Origin: Neonectria sp. B-13
Lineage: Eukaryota > Ascomycota > Sordariomycetes > Hypocreales > Nectriaceae
Assembly: GCA_002682825.1 (NCBI GenBank)
Contig: NOKP01000002.1
Location: 4,446,309 to 4,510,308, forward strand
Length of the DNA: 64,000 nucleotides
Direction of reading: 5' to 3'
Positions 44,640 through 58,113 of the stretch are shown piece by piece. The position numbers and the translations under genes are program-made. Under the pieces are notes generated by a model that saw only the letters and a program-made list of their open reading frames with translations, made no database searches and had not been told where the DNA came from. Position 1 is the first letter of the stretch; each line of letters begins with the position of its first letter.

Positions 44640-45561
44640 TTTTGCTCCCTCTAGCTTCCTAGAACTCCCTCTGCTAAATCCCTCCATGCTTTATAGCTAA
44701 TGTTAAAGATAACTATAATAGGATTCTCTTGCTTTCTAATATAATTATTACTCCTTTAGTTATAGATTAATTATTATAGTATTGCTTATTAGCTATATAA
44801 CTTATAAGATATAGTTATTATACTTTAGACTATTAATAAACCTTTTCTCTATATTAATAGTATTATTATTCCTTTTTAGCTTTAAAGCTAGCCTCTTTAG
44901 AAAGACTTATTCTATTATAATCTATTAAGCTATTACTCTATTAGGCTAGATTCTATTTTATAATAAGATATAATAACTAAAGACTATTAATTAGACTAAT
45001 TCTTTAGCCTTAAAGTATTAATTAGTTTTAATCTTTTTTATATTTTATAGATTAGACTTTTAAACTATAATTTATAGTTTAAAAATAAAGCTTAAATCTA
45101 CTTAAAATAGGTTATATAGGTTATATAAGAGCTTATAGGTATAGCTTAATAAGGGCTTACTAAGCTATAGTATAATTTAGAAGATAGTTATCTTATATAA
45201 TTGATTGTATAATCTTTATATTATATAGAAGGTTAAATAGAATATAAAAGGATAACTTAAAAAGCATAAAGCCTTATAGGCTAGGCTTTTATCCTAAGAG
45301 GTTTTAGCCTTTTCTAAGATCTAGCTTTTCTAAGATCTAGCTTTTCTAAGATCTAGCTTTTCTAGCTGATTAGAGTAGTAAAACTTATACCTTAACTTTA
45401 TAGTAGAAACTTTTATCTTCTTAAGTTATTATTACCTTAGGCTTAAGTATTAAGCCTATTATACTATTGTTTTTTCTATTTTCTTTTATACTATTTAATC
45501 TTTAGTCCCTTCTCTAGGTATATACTACTAAGGACTATTATATCTAAATAAATATATTAAT

Positions 45562-48500
45562 AATCTAAGAATAATATATATTAGTTTCTAGTTATTACTA
45601 TATATACTTAGACTTTCTTCTTATTTATTTTAATATGAATAATAAATAATAAATAGATATATAAGTATAAATATTAAGATTTTAAGTCCTATAAAAGTTA
45701 ATAATAAGATCTATCTTAGGGTTTTAGTAGAATATTACTAAAGATATTCTATTAAACTGATTATATATTTATATTTAAGAGTAATAAATAGGTCTTTTAG
45801 AACTAGTAATAGTATAATAAGAATATCTTAAGAGAAATAAAAAGGAATTATAGCTTAATAGTATAAAGTTATAAGCTATACTCTATAAAGATTTAAGCTA
45901 AGATATAAAGTCAAGGAAGTATTAGTCTTAGGAAAGTAAGTATATATTATAGTAATAAACTTTTAAATACTAGAATAGTTTCTAACTATCTTAAGAATAG
46001 TATAATCTTCTTTTTAAATAGTTTAGACTTTCTTATTAGTCTTTACTTTATATTATTACTTTAGGAGTTTAGTAAAGATTAAATATAGCTTTGTATTTCT
46101 TATATAAGTACCTAAGAAATTATTAGTATTTAATATATAAAGCTTATCTATATAGGTTAAGGTATTAGAGAGGTCTATAGTAAAATACTTATAACTATCT
46201 TAAACTAGATAGCTAAGAGCTATAGTATTATTATTTAAGTTACTAATAGTAATCTTAAAAATATAGTATTATAATATAAACTATATAATAGTTTAAGTAA
46301 GAGTAAATAGATTGATTATATAAGGACTTACTAAGAAGAGTTCCTTTAGTTCTAAAGGGTATATAGTAGTAATAGTAAAGTCTAAGTTATAGTTATTATT
46401 AGAATTATAATAATAATATATAGTTCTTAGTTCTAAGAGCTTAATAAATCCTTTGTCTAAGTTATAGCCTTTATAATTAGCTTAAGTATAGAAGGTTATA
46501 TAGACTTCTTAGTTCTAATAGGTTTAGTAATAGAAATAATAAGCTTTAAAGATAGTATATAGTATGTTTTTATTACTATATAATTCTAGAGTATAATAGT
46601 ACTTAATATACCTAAAAGTCTAATTATCTTTTATAATTATAATAGTAAAATCTTAGTAGAAAGACTAGTTATAAGAAGAATATAGATCTAAGCTTATATA
46701 AACTAGAAATAGTTTATAATTAGGTATATTATAGTATAGTTAGCCTTAGTAATAAGGAGTAAAATTATATAGAACTCTAAATATAATAAAGTATAAAGAA
46801 AGTATACTTTAAGTTATATTAATAGTATAATATTACTTTTAATAAAGTAATAACTATTATTATAATAGTAGGGATTTACTGAACTTTTACTTTATTATTA
46901 CTTCCTAGGATTTCCCTAAGATTTATTTAAAGTCTTTCTAATAGTTATAGTTAGAGTTAATCTACTTATCTTTCTATAAAGGTACTATTAATATTAGTTA
47001 AGATTATACTTTTAGATTAGTCTAATTATAGGTTTTCTAGCTTAGTTACTATAAGAGCTTTTACTATAGATTTAAAGATATAAGTTTTAAGTACTTTTAT
47101 AAAATATACTTATAGTATTAGTACTAAAAGCTAGAATTATAGATAGTAATTAATACTATCTTAAGTAAATAAAAAGTAATAAAAGAATAAAAAGAATAGA
47201 CCTAAGAAATTTCCTATAAATAAGATAGTAATTATACTTATATAGCCTCTTAATAATCTTATTTAGGAAGTAGTAATTATTATAGTAAGTTATTCTTTTC
47301 TTACTCTTCTCTTTATTTAAAAGGTCTTTCTTTTCTTTTACCTATTCTAGATATCTTCTTTAGCTATTTAGGTCCTCTCTTTAATTCTTAAGAAATAAGT
47401 ATCTATAGTTCTTTCCTTAGTTAACTAGATTTATACTTAATTAGTTAATCTACTTAATTACTTAGAGTATTTAATAATAATAGTAGTTAGTTTTTAGTAA
47501 GAACTATTTCTATTCTAGATATTTCTATATAGGTTCTTACTAATATGATTTCCCTTTTAGTACTTAAGCTAGGTTTTTATACTAAAATAATCTCTTTTCT
47601 AATACTTAATATTATTTTATTAAGTATTTCTTTAGCTTTTTTATCTTAGTTAAGGCTCTTTATTATTCTAGAAATACTTATAGACTCTTTTATATTCTTT
47701 CTAGAAGCTAATTCTAAGGCCTTTTTTGCTTTACATTTTTAGTAGAAATCCTAAATAGTATTTTTTATATTAATTATATTTTCTTCTAGCTAAAGGTTAT
47801 AATTATTTAAATAATCTTTCTAGATAATAAGGTACTTTATTATCTTACTCTTTCCTTGCTTATAGTTATACTAATCAATTATTTTATTAACCTTATAATA
47901 TTAATATGCATTCTACTATTAATTTAGTCTAGTCTCTTTAACTTTAATTAGCCTAACTCTTTTCTTTAGCTTACTAGTTAGCTTTAAGTAAGTTACTAAG
48001 ACTATTAGATAGATTTTAAGATAATTAACTATCTTTAGATAGTATACTAAATAGCTAATCCTTTCTATAATTTTATATAATCTAGTATATTATTCTTTAA
48101 GTTTAAGGACTTAATTATCTATTACTAAGTATTCTTTTCCTAGTTATAATTATACTTAATTATTAGGCTTATACTTAACTAATTAATATTAAAAGTTATA
48201 TTACTACTTTATAATAGCTTATACTTATATAATTATAAGTTAGGCTTCTTTATAGAGAATATCTTATTAAAGTAGTATATTATCTTTCTCTAGATATTAA
48301 AGTCTATTATCTATCTATTAGTCTATAATAAGTTTACTTAAGGCTTATTTAATTATAAATATATATAAGTTATTAAAAGAGAATTATAATAGGACTAATA
48401 TATATACTTATAGTTTATCTAAGAAATTACTAATAAAATATCTTAGAGTAACTTCTATAATCTAATTATAATATTCTAAGGTTCTATCTATTTATAGATA

Positions 48501-49151
48501 CTAGACTATAGATATTATAAGACTAATTCTAAAGGTATTCTATATTTTCTATTAAATATCTTTAAGGAATTTAAAGTCTTTATTTAAGATAATTCTCTTA
48601 GGAATTCCTTAGTTATTCTTTAAGAGTTTAATATATAAAGTATATACTTAGTCTTATATAATATATTAATTATTACTAGAGATTAAAAGATTTATCTTAG
48701 AGAACTTATAAGTAACTATAAATAGATTATTAAAGAATAGCTTTTCTATGTTTTTTTATAGTTTATTAGTAAAAGGAACTATTAATAGTCTTTTAATAAA
48801 GTCTATTATAATTATATAAAATAGAATTAGTAAGCTAATAATAAGTATAAGCTCTTTAGAAAGCTTTTATTAATTATCCTTATTCCTATTATATATATTA
48901 CAATTTACTATATACTCTATAATCTTTTACTATAATTTATAAATAATAAAGCTTAAGAAAAGATTATATTATATCTATATTTCTTTAAGATAGTACTTAT
49001 AAAAGTAGGTTTCTTTAATAAATATCTTAACTACTTTAGTTAGAATATATATTTACTTTCTTTTCTTAGCTTTTACTAAGTATAAAAGTCTTTTAATTTA
49101 GATAAATAAGAGTTTAACTATTTTATTTTAATCTTTTAGTTATTTAATAAT
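45562..49151 (-). pseudogene. Gypsy B, integrase and 3' part, minus strand, RIP-degraded
   Basis: A second Ty3/Gypsy-type family. On the minus strand near 48,900-48,330 the integrase core is readable despite stops: GIPKRIILNKDFKFLKDI, then ISLIISIVxYLxIDRTLEYYNxIIEVTLRYFI, matching the usual DRDPKFL...STAYHPQTDGQSER...LR block. Below 48,000 the minus strand reads lysine-rich helical sequence (e.g. KCKAKKALELASRKNIKESI near 47,750-47,680) that I cannot assign. No LTR pair was found. It differs from Gypsy A in RT and integrase sequence. Confidence 0.65.
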
Positions 49152-49165
49152 ATAATACTATTAGT

Positions 49166-50206
49166 ACTATTAAAACTACTATTTAAACTACTATTTCTAC
49201 TTATCTATAATTATACTAAATCATATATTTCCTTTACTTAAGCTTAATAAGGGGATAGATCTTTGGATTTTGAACCTAATTATTGACTTTTACCCCCTCT
49301 AGCTTCTAACTCCCTCTATTAAATCCCTCTATACTTTATAGCTAATGTTAAAAATAACCAGATTCTCTTGCTTTCTAATGTATTACTCCTTTAGTTATAG
49401 ATTGGTTAATATAGTATTACTTATTAGCTATATAACCTATAAGATATAGTTATTATACTTTAGACTATTAATAAACCTCTTTTCTATATTAATAGTATTA
49501 TTATTCTTTTCTAGCTTTAAAGCTAGCTTCTTTAGAAAGACTTATTCTATTATAATCTATTAAACTATTACTTTATTAGACTAGATTCTATCTTATAGTA
49601 GAATATAATAATTAAAGACTACTAATTAGATTAATTCCTTAGTCTTAGGGTATTAATTAGTTTTAATCTCTTTTATATCTTATAGATTAGACTTTTAAAC
49701 TATAATTTATAGCTTAAAAATAAGGCTTAAATCTACTTAAAATAGGCTATATAGATTATATAAGAGCCTATAGGTATAGCTTAGTAAGGGCTTATTAAGC
49801 TATAATATAATTTAAAAGGCAGTTATCTTATATAATTAATTGTATAATCTTTATATTATATAGAAAGTTAAATAGAATATAAAAGGTCTAAAAAGCATAA
49901 AGGTTAGCTAGGCTTTTATCCTAAGGGGTTTTAGCCTTTTTTAAGATCTAGCTTTTCTAAGGTCTAGCTTTTCTAAGATCTAGCTTTTCTAAGATCTAGC
50001 TTTTCTAAGATTTAGCTTTTCTAGCTAATTAGAATAATAAAACTTATACCTTAACTTTATAGTAGAAACTTTTATTTTCTTAAGTTATTATTACCTTAGG
50101 CTTAGATATTAAGCTTATTATACTATTGTTTTTTCTATTTTCTTTTATACTATTTAATCTTTAGCCCTTTCTCTAGGTATATATTACTAAGGATTATTAT
50201 ATCTAA
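49166..50206 (+). mobile_element. R1, complete copy (1,041 bp) inserted in Gypsy B
   Basis: ACTATTAAAACTACTATTT...GGATTATTATATCTAA, flanked by a perfect 14-bp duplication ATAATACTATTAGT (49152-49165, 50207-50220). It contains five 16-bp repeat units at 49,935-50,030. Confidence 0.9.
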
Positions 50207-50220
50207 ATAATACTATTAGT

Positions 50221-51529
50221 CTTTCTTAAGGTATTCTTATTTAATCTCTTTATATAGTATAGACTATACTATTAACTTAGTAAAGTAGAAGATTTATTTA
50301 GGATCTTATTTATCTTTCTATAACTAGTTTAATTTACTTTTAGCTAACTAATTACTATCTAATTCCTTTTCTTAAAGGTAGAATAAGGTATTTAATATTA
50401 TATTAATTAGGCTAAAGATATATTTAACCTTTAAAGGGAATTAGCTTATATACTATATAGTAATAATAAGTCTCTTATTTATCTTTTTATATTCTAAAAA
50501 GGCTAATATACTTCTAATAATAAATACTATAGCTATATAATTAATAAAGATTTATACTTTCTTTTCTTTAATTAAGTATAATATTATCCTTATCTTTTAG
50601 TATATCTAAATAAGTCCTACTATTTCTAGTTTAATAGACTAATATTATTTCTCTATATTCTATAGAGCTTAGCTTAAATATAAGATTAACTAAATAGTCT
50701 TTCTAGGAATTATACTTTAACTATCTTAAGTATACTTAGAATTAAGATAGAATAGGATTTTTCTTATACTCTATTCTTTAGAGCTATTTAACTATATAAA
50801 TAGTTCTTAGTTTAGATTAAAATAATATAAGGCTTTTATACTAATAAGAATAGAGTTAACTTTCTTAAAGTATTTCTTTTCTTTTTCTATAGAAATAAAG
50901 ATTATTTTACTTATATATTATTCATTTTAGTCTATTTTCTAGCTTTTCCTTAGCTCTTATCTCTATTAATATATTAATCTTATAGTCTTATAAAAGTATA
51001 ATTCTATTAATAAACTAATAGATAAGATATTAAAGCTATTTAATTATACTAATCTATTTCTTAAGCTATTAAAGTATACTAAAGAACTTAAGGTTTTATA
51101 ATACTTTAACTTACTTCTCTATATTATCTAGATTAAATCTATTAATATAAAATCTAAGTAATTATACTAATTAATAATTAATAAATACTTTCTTTAGAGA
51201 AAAAGTAATATTTTAATCCTAGAAAAACTAAAAGATCTTTTATAAGTTCTCTAAGAACTCTTTATTATTATTAATAACTATAATAATATTATTAATAAAG
51301 GCCTATATAAACTTTAAATATAGTTATAATATTTAATTTATAAATTATTATATATAAGCTAAAAAGTTATAAAATCCTATTAAGATAACTTTAGATTATT
51401 CTATTCTATAATAACTAATTATTATAAACTAATTATAATACTTCTATTATATTAAGAACTAATAGAAAAAGCTTTAAGTATTAATTACTATAATTTATTT
51501 CTTATTATATAGCTTTATAATAATATTTC
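50221..51529 (-). pseudogene. Gypsy B reverse transcriptase region, minus strand
   Basis: Minus-strand translation near 51,310-50,950 reads AFINNIIIVINNKEFLENL (ancestral AFxDDIxIxS), NITFSLKKVFINY, then LDNIEK and LKFFSILxxLRNRL. This is the order seen in a fungal Gypsy RT subfamily with an AF-DD active site, in which the RT core passes into a thumb/RNase H connection with an LKFPSTLR-type motif. Interrupted by TAA/TAG throughout. It is continuous with 45,562-49,151 across the R1 insertion. Confidence 0.65.
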
Positions 51530-51537
51530 CTTAGAGT

Positions 51538-54500
51538 CAGGGTTGTGAAATTAGTTAGTCCGGACTAACTAAAAACTAATTATACTAGTTTTTAGTTAGT
51601 CTGGACTAATTTAAACTAGTTTTTAGTTAATCCACCCTTGGACTAAAACTAGTCTTTTTAGTCCAATTAGTCCAAAATGGACTAGTTCTATTAATAGTCT
51701 ATTATAATCTTTAATATATAGCTTACTAATTAAAGAAATTAAAAAAGGTAATTATACAGCTAATTAAGCTAAATTAGGATAAATAAATTAGCTAGCTAAT
51801 TAATTAATTTAAATATCCTATAGCTACTATTTACATTAATAATCTAATTAGTAACTTAGATTAAGATAAATAGCTAAGCTAGTCAATTAAGTAGTTTAAA
51901 TATTATATAACTATAATTTAGATAAATAACTTAATTAATAAGCTAAGTTAGAATAAATAGATTAGCTAGCTAATTAATTCATTTAAATATCCTATAGTTA
52001 CTATTTAAATAGATAACTTAATTAGTAGCCTAAGTTCAAATAAATATATTAGTAAGCTAATTAATTAATTTAAATATCCTAAAGCTACTATTTAGATAGA
52101 AAACCTAATTAGTAATCTAAACTAGGATAAATAGATTAACTAGCTAAGTAATTAACTTACTTAAACTTTTAATATTAATTAATTTAATAGATAAATAAAT
52201 AAAAGTATATAAATAGCTTATTATAAGATTAAAGCTACTATAAAGAGAAATAAGCTAATAGATTTATAATAACTAATTATTAGGCTAATAATTAATAATC
52301 TTAATAAGGAAAAAAAGAGCTAATTAATAATAGCTAAGAAAACCCTTATTCTTCTTCAAATTCCTCCTCAGCCTCTTCTTCAACTTCCTCCCTATTTTCC
52401 TCTTCTTCTTCCTTCTTTAAGTCATTAAAAGACCTATTCCAGCTTTTAAGTAGAATAAGCTGTCTAACTGTATTAGGCAATAGCCTATTCCTTGATTTAG
52501 TAATAATATTATTACTAATAGAAAAGGTACTTTCAATAGCTGCAGAAGTAGCTGGAATAGCTAAATAGCGTCTAGCTAGTATAGCTAAATTGGGAAATCG
52601 AATTGTAGTATTTCTCCAATATTCTAGAATATCAGTCTATTAAATTAAGGTTAGTATTATAATTAAGGTTAAAGAAAATTAGATTAATACTAACCCTTTT
52701 AGGTAAGACTGCCTTATTTATATAAGTAATATATTCCTCTTCCTTAGGAATATTACTTATATAAAAGTCATCTTTAGACTCTGAATTAGAAGATAGCTTA
52801 TCTTCTAAGCTAGCTTTAGGACCTAATTCATCAAAGGATATATTAGGCTGCTAAAAGTCCCCTCTTTCTTGCTTAACTCTATGAATTAGTTAGTAAATAA
52901 GAAATAAGCTTAAAATTAAAATAATAGCTTTAAAACATACCTTGTATAGTCAACTTTAAATAGGTTAACTATATCTTCACTAATAGTAGGATAGAAAGCT
53001 AATAAGCCATTATCTTTAAAATGCATTACTTTAAACCTAGGGTCTAAAATAGTACTATAAAGATAGGGCTTATAGTGGCCTAAATCCTTCTTAGTTAAGC
53101 GTTTAGGAAAATACTTTTCAAGCTTATTTATACCCTTATTAATAGCATTAATAAGGCATAAATAGCCATCAGCCTAATAAGAGGTTAGTTTAATTTAACT
53201 AATAAGAAATAGGAAAATAGGAAAATAGAGAAATAGAGAATAATAGCTTACAAATTCAGGCCTTTTAGAACTATTAGTAGAAAAAGCTTCTTTTAAAGCT
53301 TCTAGCTTATTATAAATTTGATAAATAAATAATAAGCCTTCTAGCATAGTAGTATAAAATTGACCTTATAGCCTAATTGAAGGTCTTACAAAGACTTCAA
53401 ATAGCCTTTTAACTTCAATTAGAAAGTCCCAGTCAATATCTGCTAAAAAGACCTATATTAAAATATTAGTATTATTATAAGGGAAAAAGGATATTAAATT
53501 AGCTATTTACCTCTTTAAACTCTGTATTAGAGGTATTCTTAAAGATATAGGCTAAAGGGTCTTTTAATTCAAGGCTAGCTTCAATCATTCGATAGGTTGA
53601 ATTCCAGCGAGTTGAATTATCTATTTAAATAGTTAGCTAGTCTTTAAACTAAGGTTAGAAATAGGAATAAGAATAAACTTACCTAAAGGGATCTTTTTCT
53701 TCTTAGTTAGAAGCTTATTTTCCCTTTTAGACCTTTTTATTCCCTCTTCTAATAGCTGTTTAACTTCAGTTGTATACTTAGTTAAAATAGCTATTCTTTG
53801 AATTTGGGTAATAAGGGCTATATTAAATTAGATTAAGCTTATAATTAAGGGTATTAGTAGACTTACTAGATAAGGGACTAGAGGTATCTTCTAAAATAGT
53901 ATTATCTTGGTTAGATAATGCTATTTCTAATTCCTTAGATAAAAGGAATTCTTTTAGGATATCTTGCGCAATAAGGTTAATTATATGTGCTATACAGTGA
54001 ATATTACATTTAAATCTCTGATTTAAAGATAGCTGATAATTATCTTTAAAAGCAGAGATAAATGTATTATTATTTGCTGTATTATCCCTTGTAATACTAT
54101 TAAGGTTATTTATTAGCTTAAAAGTTAAAATAGTTAAAAGGAAAAGCTTACCTAAATATAGAATTAACTGTAATAGCTGGATAAGGAATTAAAGCTTGTA
54201 TAAATTCCTTATAGATATAAAGGCTAGTATGACTCTTAGAAAGCTGATTAAAGCCTATTTAGAAGTTAGTTAAATTAAATATATTAGCTAACTTCTAAAT
54301 AGGAAATTATTATAATTAATTAGTATAATAAAATCTTTACTTACCAATTAGCTTATAAATAAGCTTAAAATCCTTATCTAGAAAGATAAGAATAATACCT
54401 AAATAGGCTATTTGAGTGTTTGAAGTCCATATATTAAACGTTAGGGAAAAAGACCCTAAGTCTGCTATATTTTCCTCTAATTGCTTATTTAGCTGTAATA

Positions 54501-56065
54501 GGCTATTATTAAAGGTATCATTTAAGATACCTTTAATCTTCTACCTATTAACTAAAGGACTAGCCCTAATTTAAATTAGTATATATTCTAATAGGAAATA
54601 GGAAATAGGAAGAAACTTACTTATTATAATAGGTTAGAAGGTCTTAAAAGCTATAGGAATTTAAAACATTAAAAGATAGGTTATTTTCAATAAGAAAATA
54701 AAGAATCTTCTTTAATGCTTCTTCTTCCTTAAAGCTATTAGAATAGCTAGGTAGGTCTAGCCTAGACCTCTTATTCCTAATATTAAGGTCAAAGGGGCTA
54801 GATGGCTTTTTAAAGTCTACTTCTAATTTAAATTAGCTTATTAGCTTAACAAGGGACTAATAAAGTAACTTACTTCTTTTTCTAGTAGCTTTAGACTGCT
54901 TATTATAAGCAATTGTTGGATGCTTCTGCTAATAGTGTCTTTGGAAGTTAGAAGATTGAAAGCCCTTAATTGGCTCAACCTTCTTATAGTTACACCTATT
55001 AAAGTTAGTAGCTAATTAAATAAGGTTATAAGGTTATTAGAAAGAAAGACTTATATTGTATAGCTAATTTGTATTTCTTGCTGTTGACCTTCCTTAGAAG
55101 GTAAAATAGTCTTCTTAAATAAGCTATATTTGAAGATATAAGCTTTAAAGGCTTGACCTTTAGAAATAGCTTGTAAGGAAGAAGAGACTATTTCTGAGTT
55201 TAATGCTAATTGGTTAAGACTATCTATTTCAGAAGGAGCTAATTCACTAGCCTCTTTAGAAAAGAGAATAGTCTTAATATTAGACTTAGAAAGAGAGTTA
55301 AATTCATCATTAGAATCCATAAGGAAGAAAGAAAAGATAGATATTTAGATAAATAAGATAATAAATAGAATAGAAGCTAAAGAAGGGATAAAGGCTATTT
55401 TATATAGGTCTTAACCTAAGGAATGAATTATTAATCTTATTGCTTAGATTTATAATTCTCTATAGTAAATTATTAATCTTATTATTAGAATCTTCTAATT
55501 AGTAATAGTAAATTATTAATCCTAATTCTAGAATCTTCTAATTAGTAATTCTAATCCTAGGATTAGTAATAGTAAATTATTGATTTTATTACTAGAATCT
55601 TCTAATTAGTAATTCTAATACTAAGACTAATAATAGTAAGTTATTAATCCTAATTCTAGAACCTTCTAATTACTAATTCTAATTATAATTCTAGAATCTT
55701 CTAATTCTTAGTTATAATTCTAATTCCAGACTTTTCTAACTATTAATTCTAATTCTAATTTTAGAACCTTCTAATTAGTAGTTAAATAGTTAATTAAAAG
55801 CTTTAAAGCTTTATTCTAGTAAATATTATCTCTTAGGACTAGTTTTAGCCTAATGGACTAGTAAACTAGTTTTTAGTTAGTCCAGGCCTGGACTAAAACT
55901 CAGACTAGTCTTTTGGACTAAAAACTAACTAAAAACTAATCTCTGATTAGTTAGTCCACCCTTGGAATAAAACTAGTCTTAGTGGACTAAAAACTAACTA
56001 AAAACTAACTAATTCAAACTAGTCCTTAGTTAGTCCAAAATGGACTAACTAATTTCACAACCCTG
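51538..56065 (-). mobile_element. hAT-c: 4.53-kb hAT transposon with decayed transposase gene
   Basis: CAGGGTTGTGAAATTAGTTA...TAACTAATTTCACAACCCTG with a perfect 8-bp duplication CTTAGAGT (51530-51537, 56066-56073), inserted in Gypsy B. Both ends carry dense GGACTAACTAAAAACTAGT-type subterminal repeats. The transposase gene is on the minus strand. Confidence 0.93.
52346..55320 (-). pseudogene. hAT transposase (hAT-c), multi-exon, RIP-damaged
   Basis: Starts MDSNDEFNSLSKSNIKTILF at 55320 and ends in an acidic Glu-rich tail with the stop at 52346-52348. Co-linear with the hAT-f gene, including a BED-finger region, the central hAT block and a C-terminal dimerisation region. Exons are separated by short AT-rich introns (GTAAG...TAG) and interrupted by scattered nonsense codons. 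In-frame length matches a ~750-residue hAT transposase. Not functional as it stands. Confidence 0.8.
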
Positions 56066-56073
56066 CTTAGAGT

Positions 56074-56204
56074 AGTATAGAGTAAGTATTTAGTAGAATA
56101 ATATTATTAAAGGCTTAAAGATTAATTACTATTCTATTCTTTTCTTTTCTATTAACTATTTATTATATTATAAATACTAAACTAGTAAAAAGTATTAATT
56201 TATA
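56074..56204. other. AT-rich DNA between hAT-c and hAT-d (probably Gypsy B)
   Basis: 131 bp continuing the sequence interrupted by hAT-c. No independent feature. Confidence 0.4.
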
Positions 56205-56212
56205 GGCCTAGT

Positions 56213-57524
56213 CAGGGTTGTGAAATTAGTTAGTCCGTACTAATTTAAACTAGTATTTAGTTAGTACAGGCCTGTACTAATACTAGTACTAGTTTTTGGA
56301 CTAATACTAGTACTAATACTAGTTTCTAATTAGTTAGTACACCCTTGGACTAATACCAGGGTTGTGAAATTAGTTAGTCCAGTACTTTTTCTAGTCCACC
56401 TTTAAGCCCTTATTAAAAATCAGATTCTTACTCTAAAAAAGAGAAAATTACATTTTTAGATAGCCCTTAAAAGCTAAAGTTGAATAATATAATTAGTCTA
56501 TTTTTAACTGCTTAGATAAGCAAAAAAGTCCAAATTAGTCCACTTTTAGTATTAGTCCAGTCCAAAAAATGGACTAATTATGGACTAATAGGGATTTCTA
56601 GCTAAATCAAAAGGCTTAAGTAATCAGGGTTCTATCTTAAGATACCTAAATACCTAGGCTATTATAATCTTAAATCTCTTGATTTTAGGCTTAAAGACTG
56701 ACTTTTAATAAAGGTTTTAATTTGGACTAGTAAGAATTTCAAGTGGACTAATTTCACAACCCTGACTAATACTAATTCTTTTAGTACACTAGTCCAAAAT
56801 GTACTAATTTTAATATACCTATTTAGTATTAAAATATTTCTATTAATCCTATAAAGATTCCCTACTTTTCTAGCTAGCTTAATTACTATTTTAATCTCTT
56901 AAGCTCTTTAATTCCTAACTAAGGATAGTTATTAAAAATAAAATATTAGGCTATTAAAAATAGATAATTAAAAAGGGATTTAAGATATAAGTTAATATAT
57001 AGATAAAATATTTAAATTAGGTCTTATTAATTTTTTATCTAGCTTATTAAGCTTATATATTCTATTTCTTAACTTTTCTAAGTAATTTAATTACTAACTT
57101 TAATTTATTATTTATATTACTAAGTATATTATATTTAAATAGATATTAAGTAAAAAAATTATAAAGGATAGTAATAGCTAAATAAGATAATAGATTCTAG
57201 CTTAGAATTAGCTAATAGCTTAATAGCTATATAATTACTTTAAGATATTATTTAATAACCTTTATTATTTAAATTAGTATTTTCTATTTTCTTAGTACTA
57301 ATTTTATACTAAAGTACTAAAAAACTAGTATTTAGTTAGTACAGGCCTGTACTAATACTAGTACTAGTTTTTTGTACTAATACTAGTACTAGTACTAGTT
57401 TTTAATTAGTTAGTACACCCTTGGACTAATACTAGTCTTAGTGGACTAAATACTAACTAAATACTAACTAATTTAAACTAGTATTTAGTTAGTCCAAAAT
57501 GGACTAACTAATTTCACAACCCTG
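56213..57524. mobile_element. hAT-d: 1.31-kb non-autonomous hAT containing hAT-e
   Basis: CAGGGTTGTGAAATTAGTTA...AACTAATTTCACAACCCTG with a perfect 8-bp duplication GGCCTAGT (56205-56212, 57525-57532). Subterminal repeats mix TTAGTCC and TTAGTAC words. Without the nested hAT-e it is 896 bp. No transposase. Confidence 0.92.
56357..56764. mobile_element. hAT-e: 408-bp non-autonomous hAT nested in hAT-d
   Basis: CAGGGTTGTGAAATTAGTTA...GGACTAATTTCACAACCCTG with a perfect 8-bp duplication ACTAATAC (56349-56356, 56765-56772). Internal inverted segments (TATTAAAAATCAG / CTGACTTTTAATA) as in hAT-b. Near-normal CpA/TpG content indicates little RIP. Confidence 0.92.
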
Positions 57525-57532
57525 GGCCTAGT

Positions 57533-58113
57533 TTATTTACTCTTAGTTATATAAAGTATTAAATACTTTATCTAAGAACTTTTAGCTTTTTAAGCTTATT
57601 AGATAAAAGTAAGAGCTAAGTTTCTTCTTATACTAGTTCTCTATTAGTAGTATCTTTATTTCTTAGCCTTCTTTAATCTTAATTTCTCTACTATTAATCC
57701 AAAGATTAAGAAAGTCTTCTATAATTATCTATAAGGTATCTATATAGATAGTTCTATTATTATAGAAATAGATAAGGTTTAGTAATATAACTTTCTTTTT
57801 ATATTTAGGTCTTAATATTCCTAGCTTAGTATTAAAGTTAATACCTATTTTCTAATACTCTAGTAATAAAGTCTATTCTTTCTTTTCTTTCTTAATTTTA
57901 ATAGGTTCTAATCTTATTTGATTAATTATATTATATTAGATCTTAATACTAATAAGAACTATATTTCTAAGTTAGGTAAGTATTAATTCTTAGTTAATTT
58001 TCTTAATTCTACTATTAAAAGTAATTAGCTTAAGTATACTAATTTACCTTCTTTTTATAAAAGATATAAATTATTAGGATTAATTAAGTATTAATATTAT
58101 TTCTAGCTATTAT
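57533..58113 (-). other. AT-rich RIP-degraded DNA, possibly the N-terminal pol part of Gypsy B
   Basis: Minus-strand translation is Lys/Arg-rich with stops at plausible Gln codons, and its place upstream of the Gypsy B RT fits a protease/RT linker. No diagnostic motif was found. Confidence 0.35.

Larger units (their letters stand above)
43813..45547 (+). mobile_element. R1 copy carrying the TRIM element
   Basis: CACTATTAAAACTACTATTTG...GACTATTATATCTAA, flanked by a perfect 14-bp duplication ATAAATATATTAAT (43799-43812, 45548-45561). Without the TRIM (699 bp + 5-bp duplication) it is 1,031 bp. Confidence 0.9.

Noticed and set aside
43813..45547. R1 as a Helitron (TC start, CTAA end)
   Set aside because: Helitrons make no target duplication, whereas seven R1 copies have 13-14 bp duplications. 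The base after CTAA is A, not the required T.
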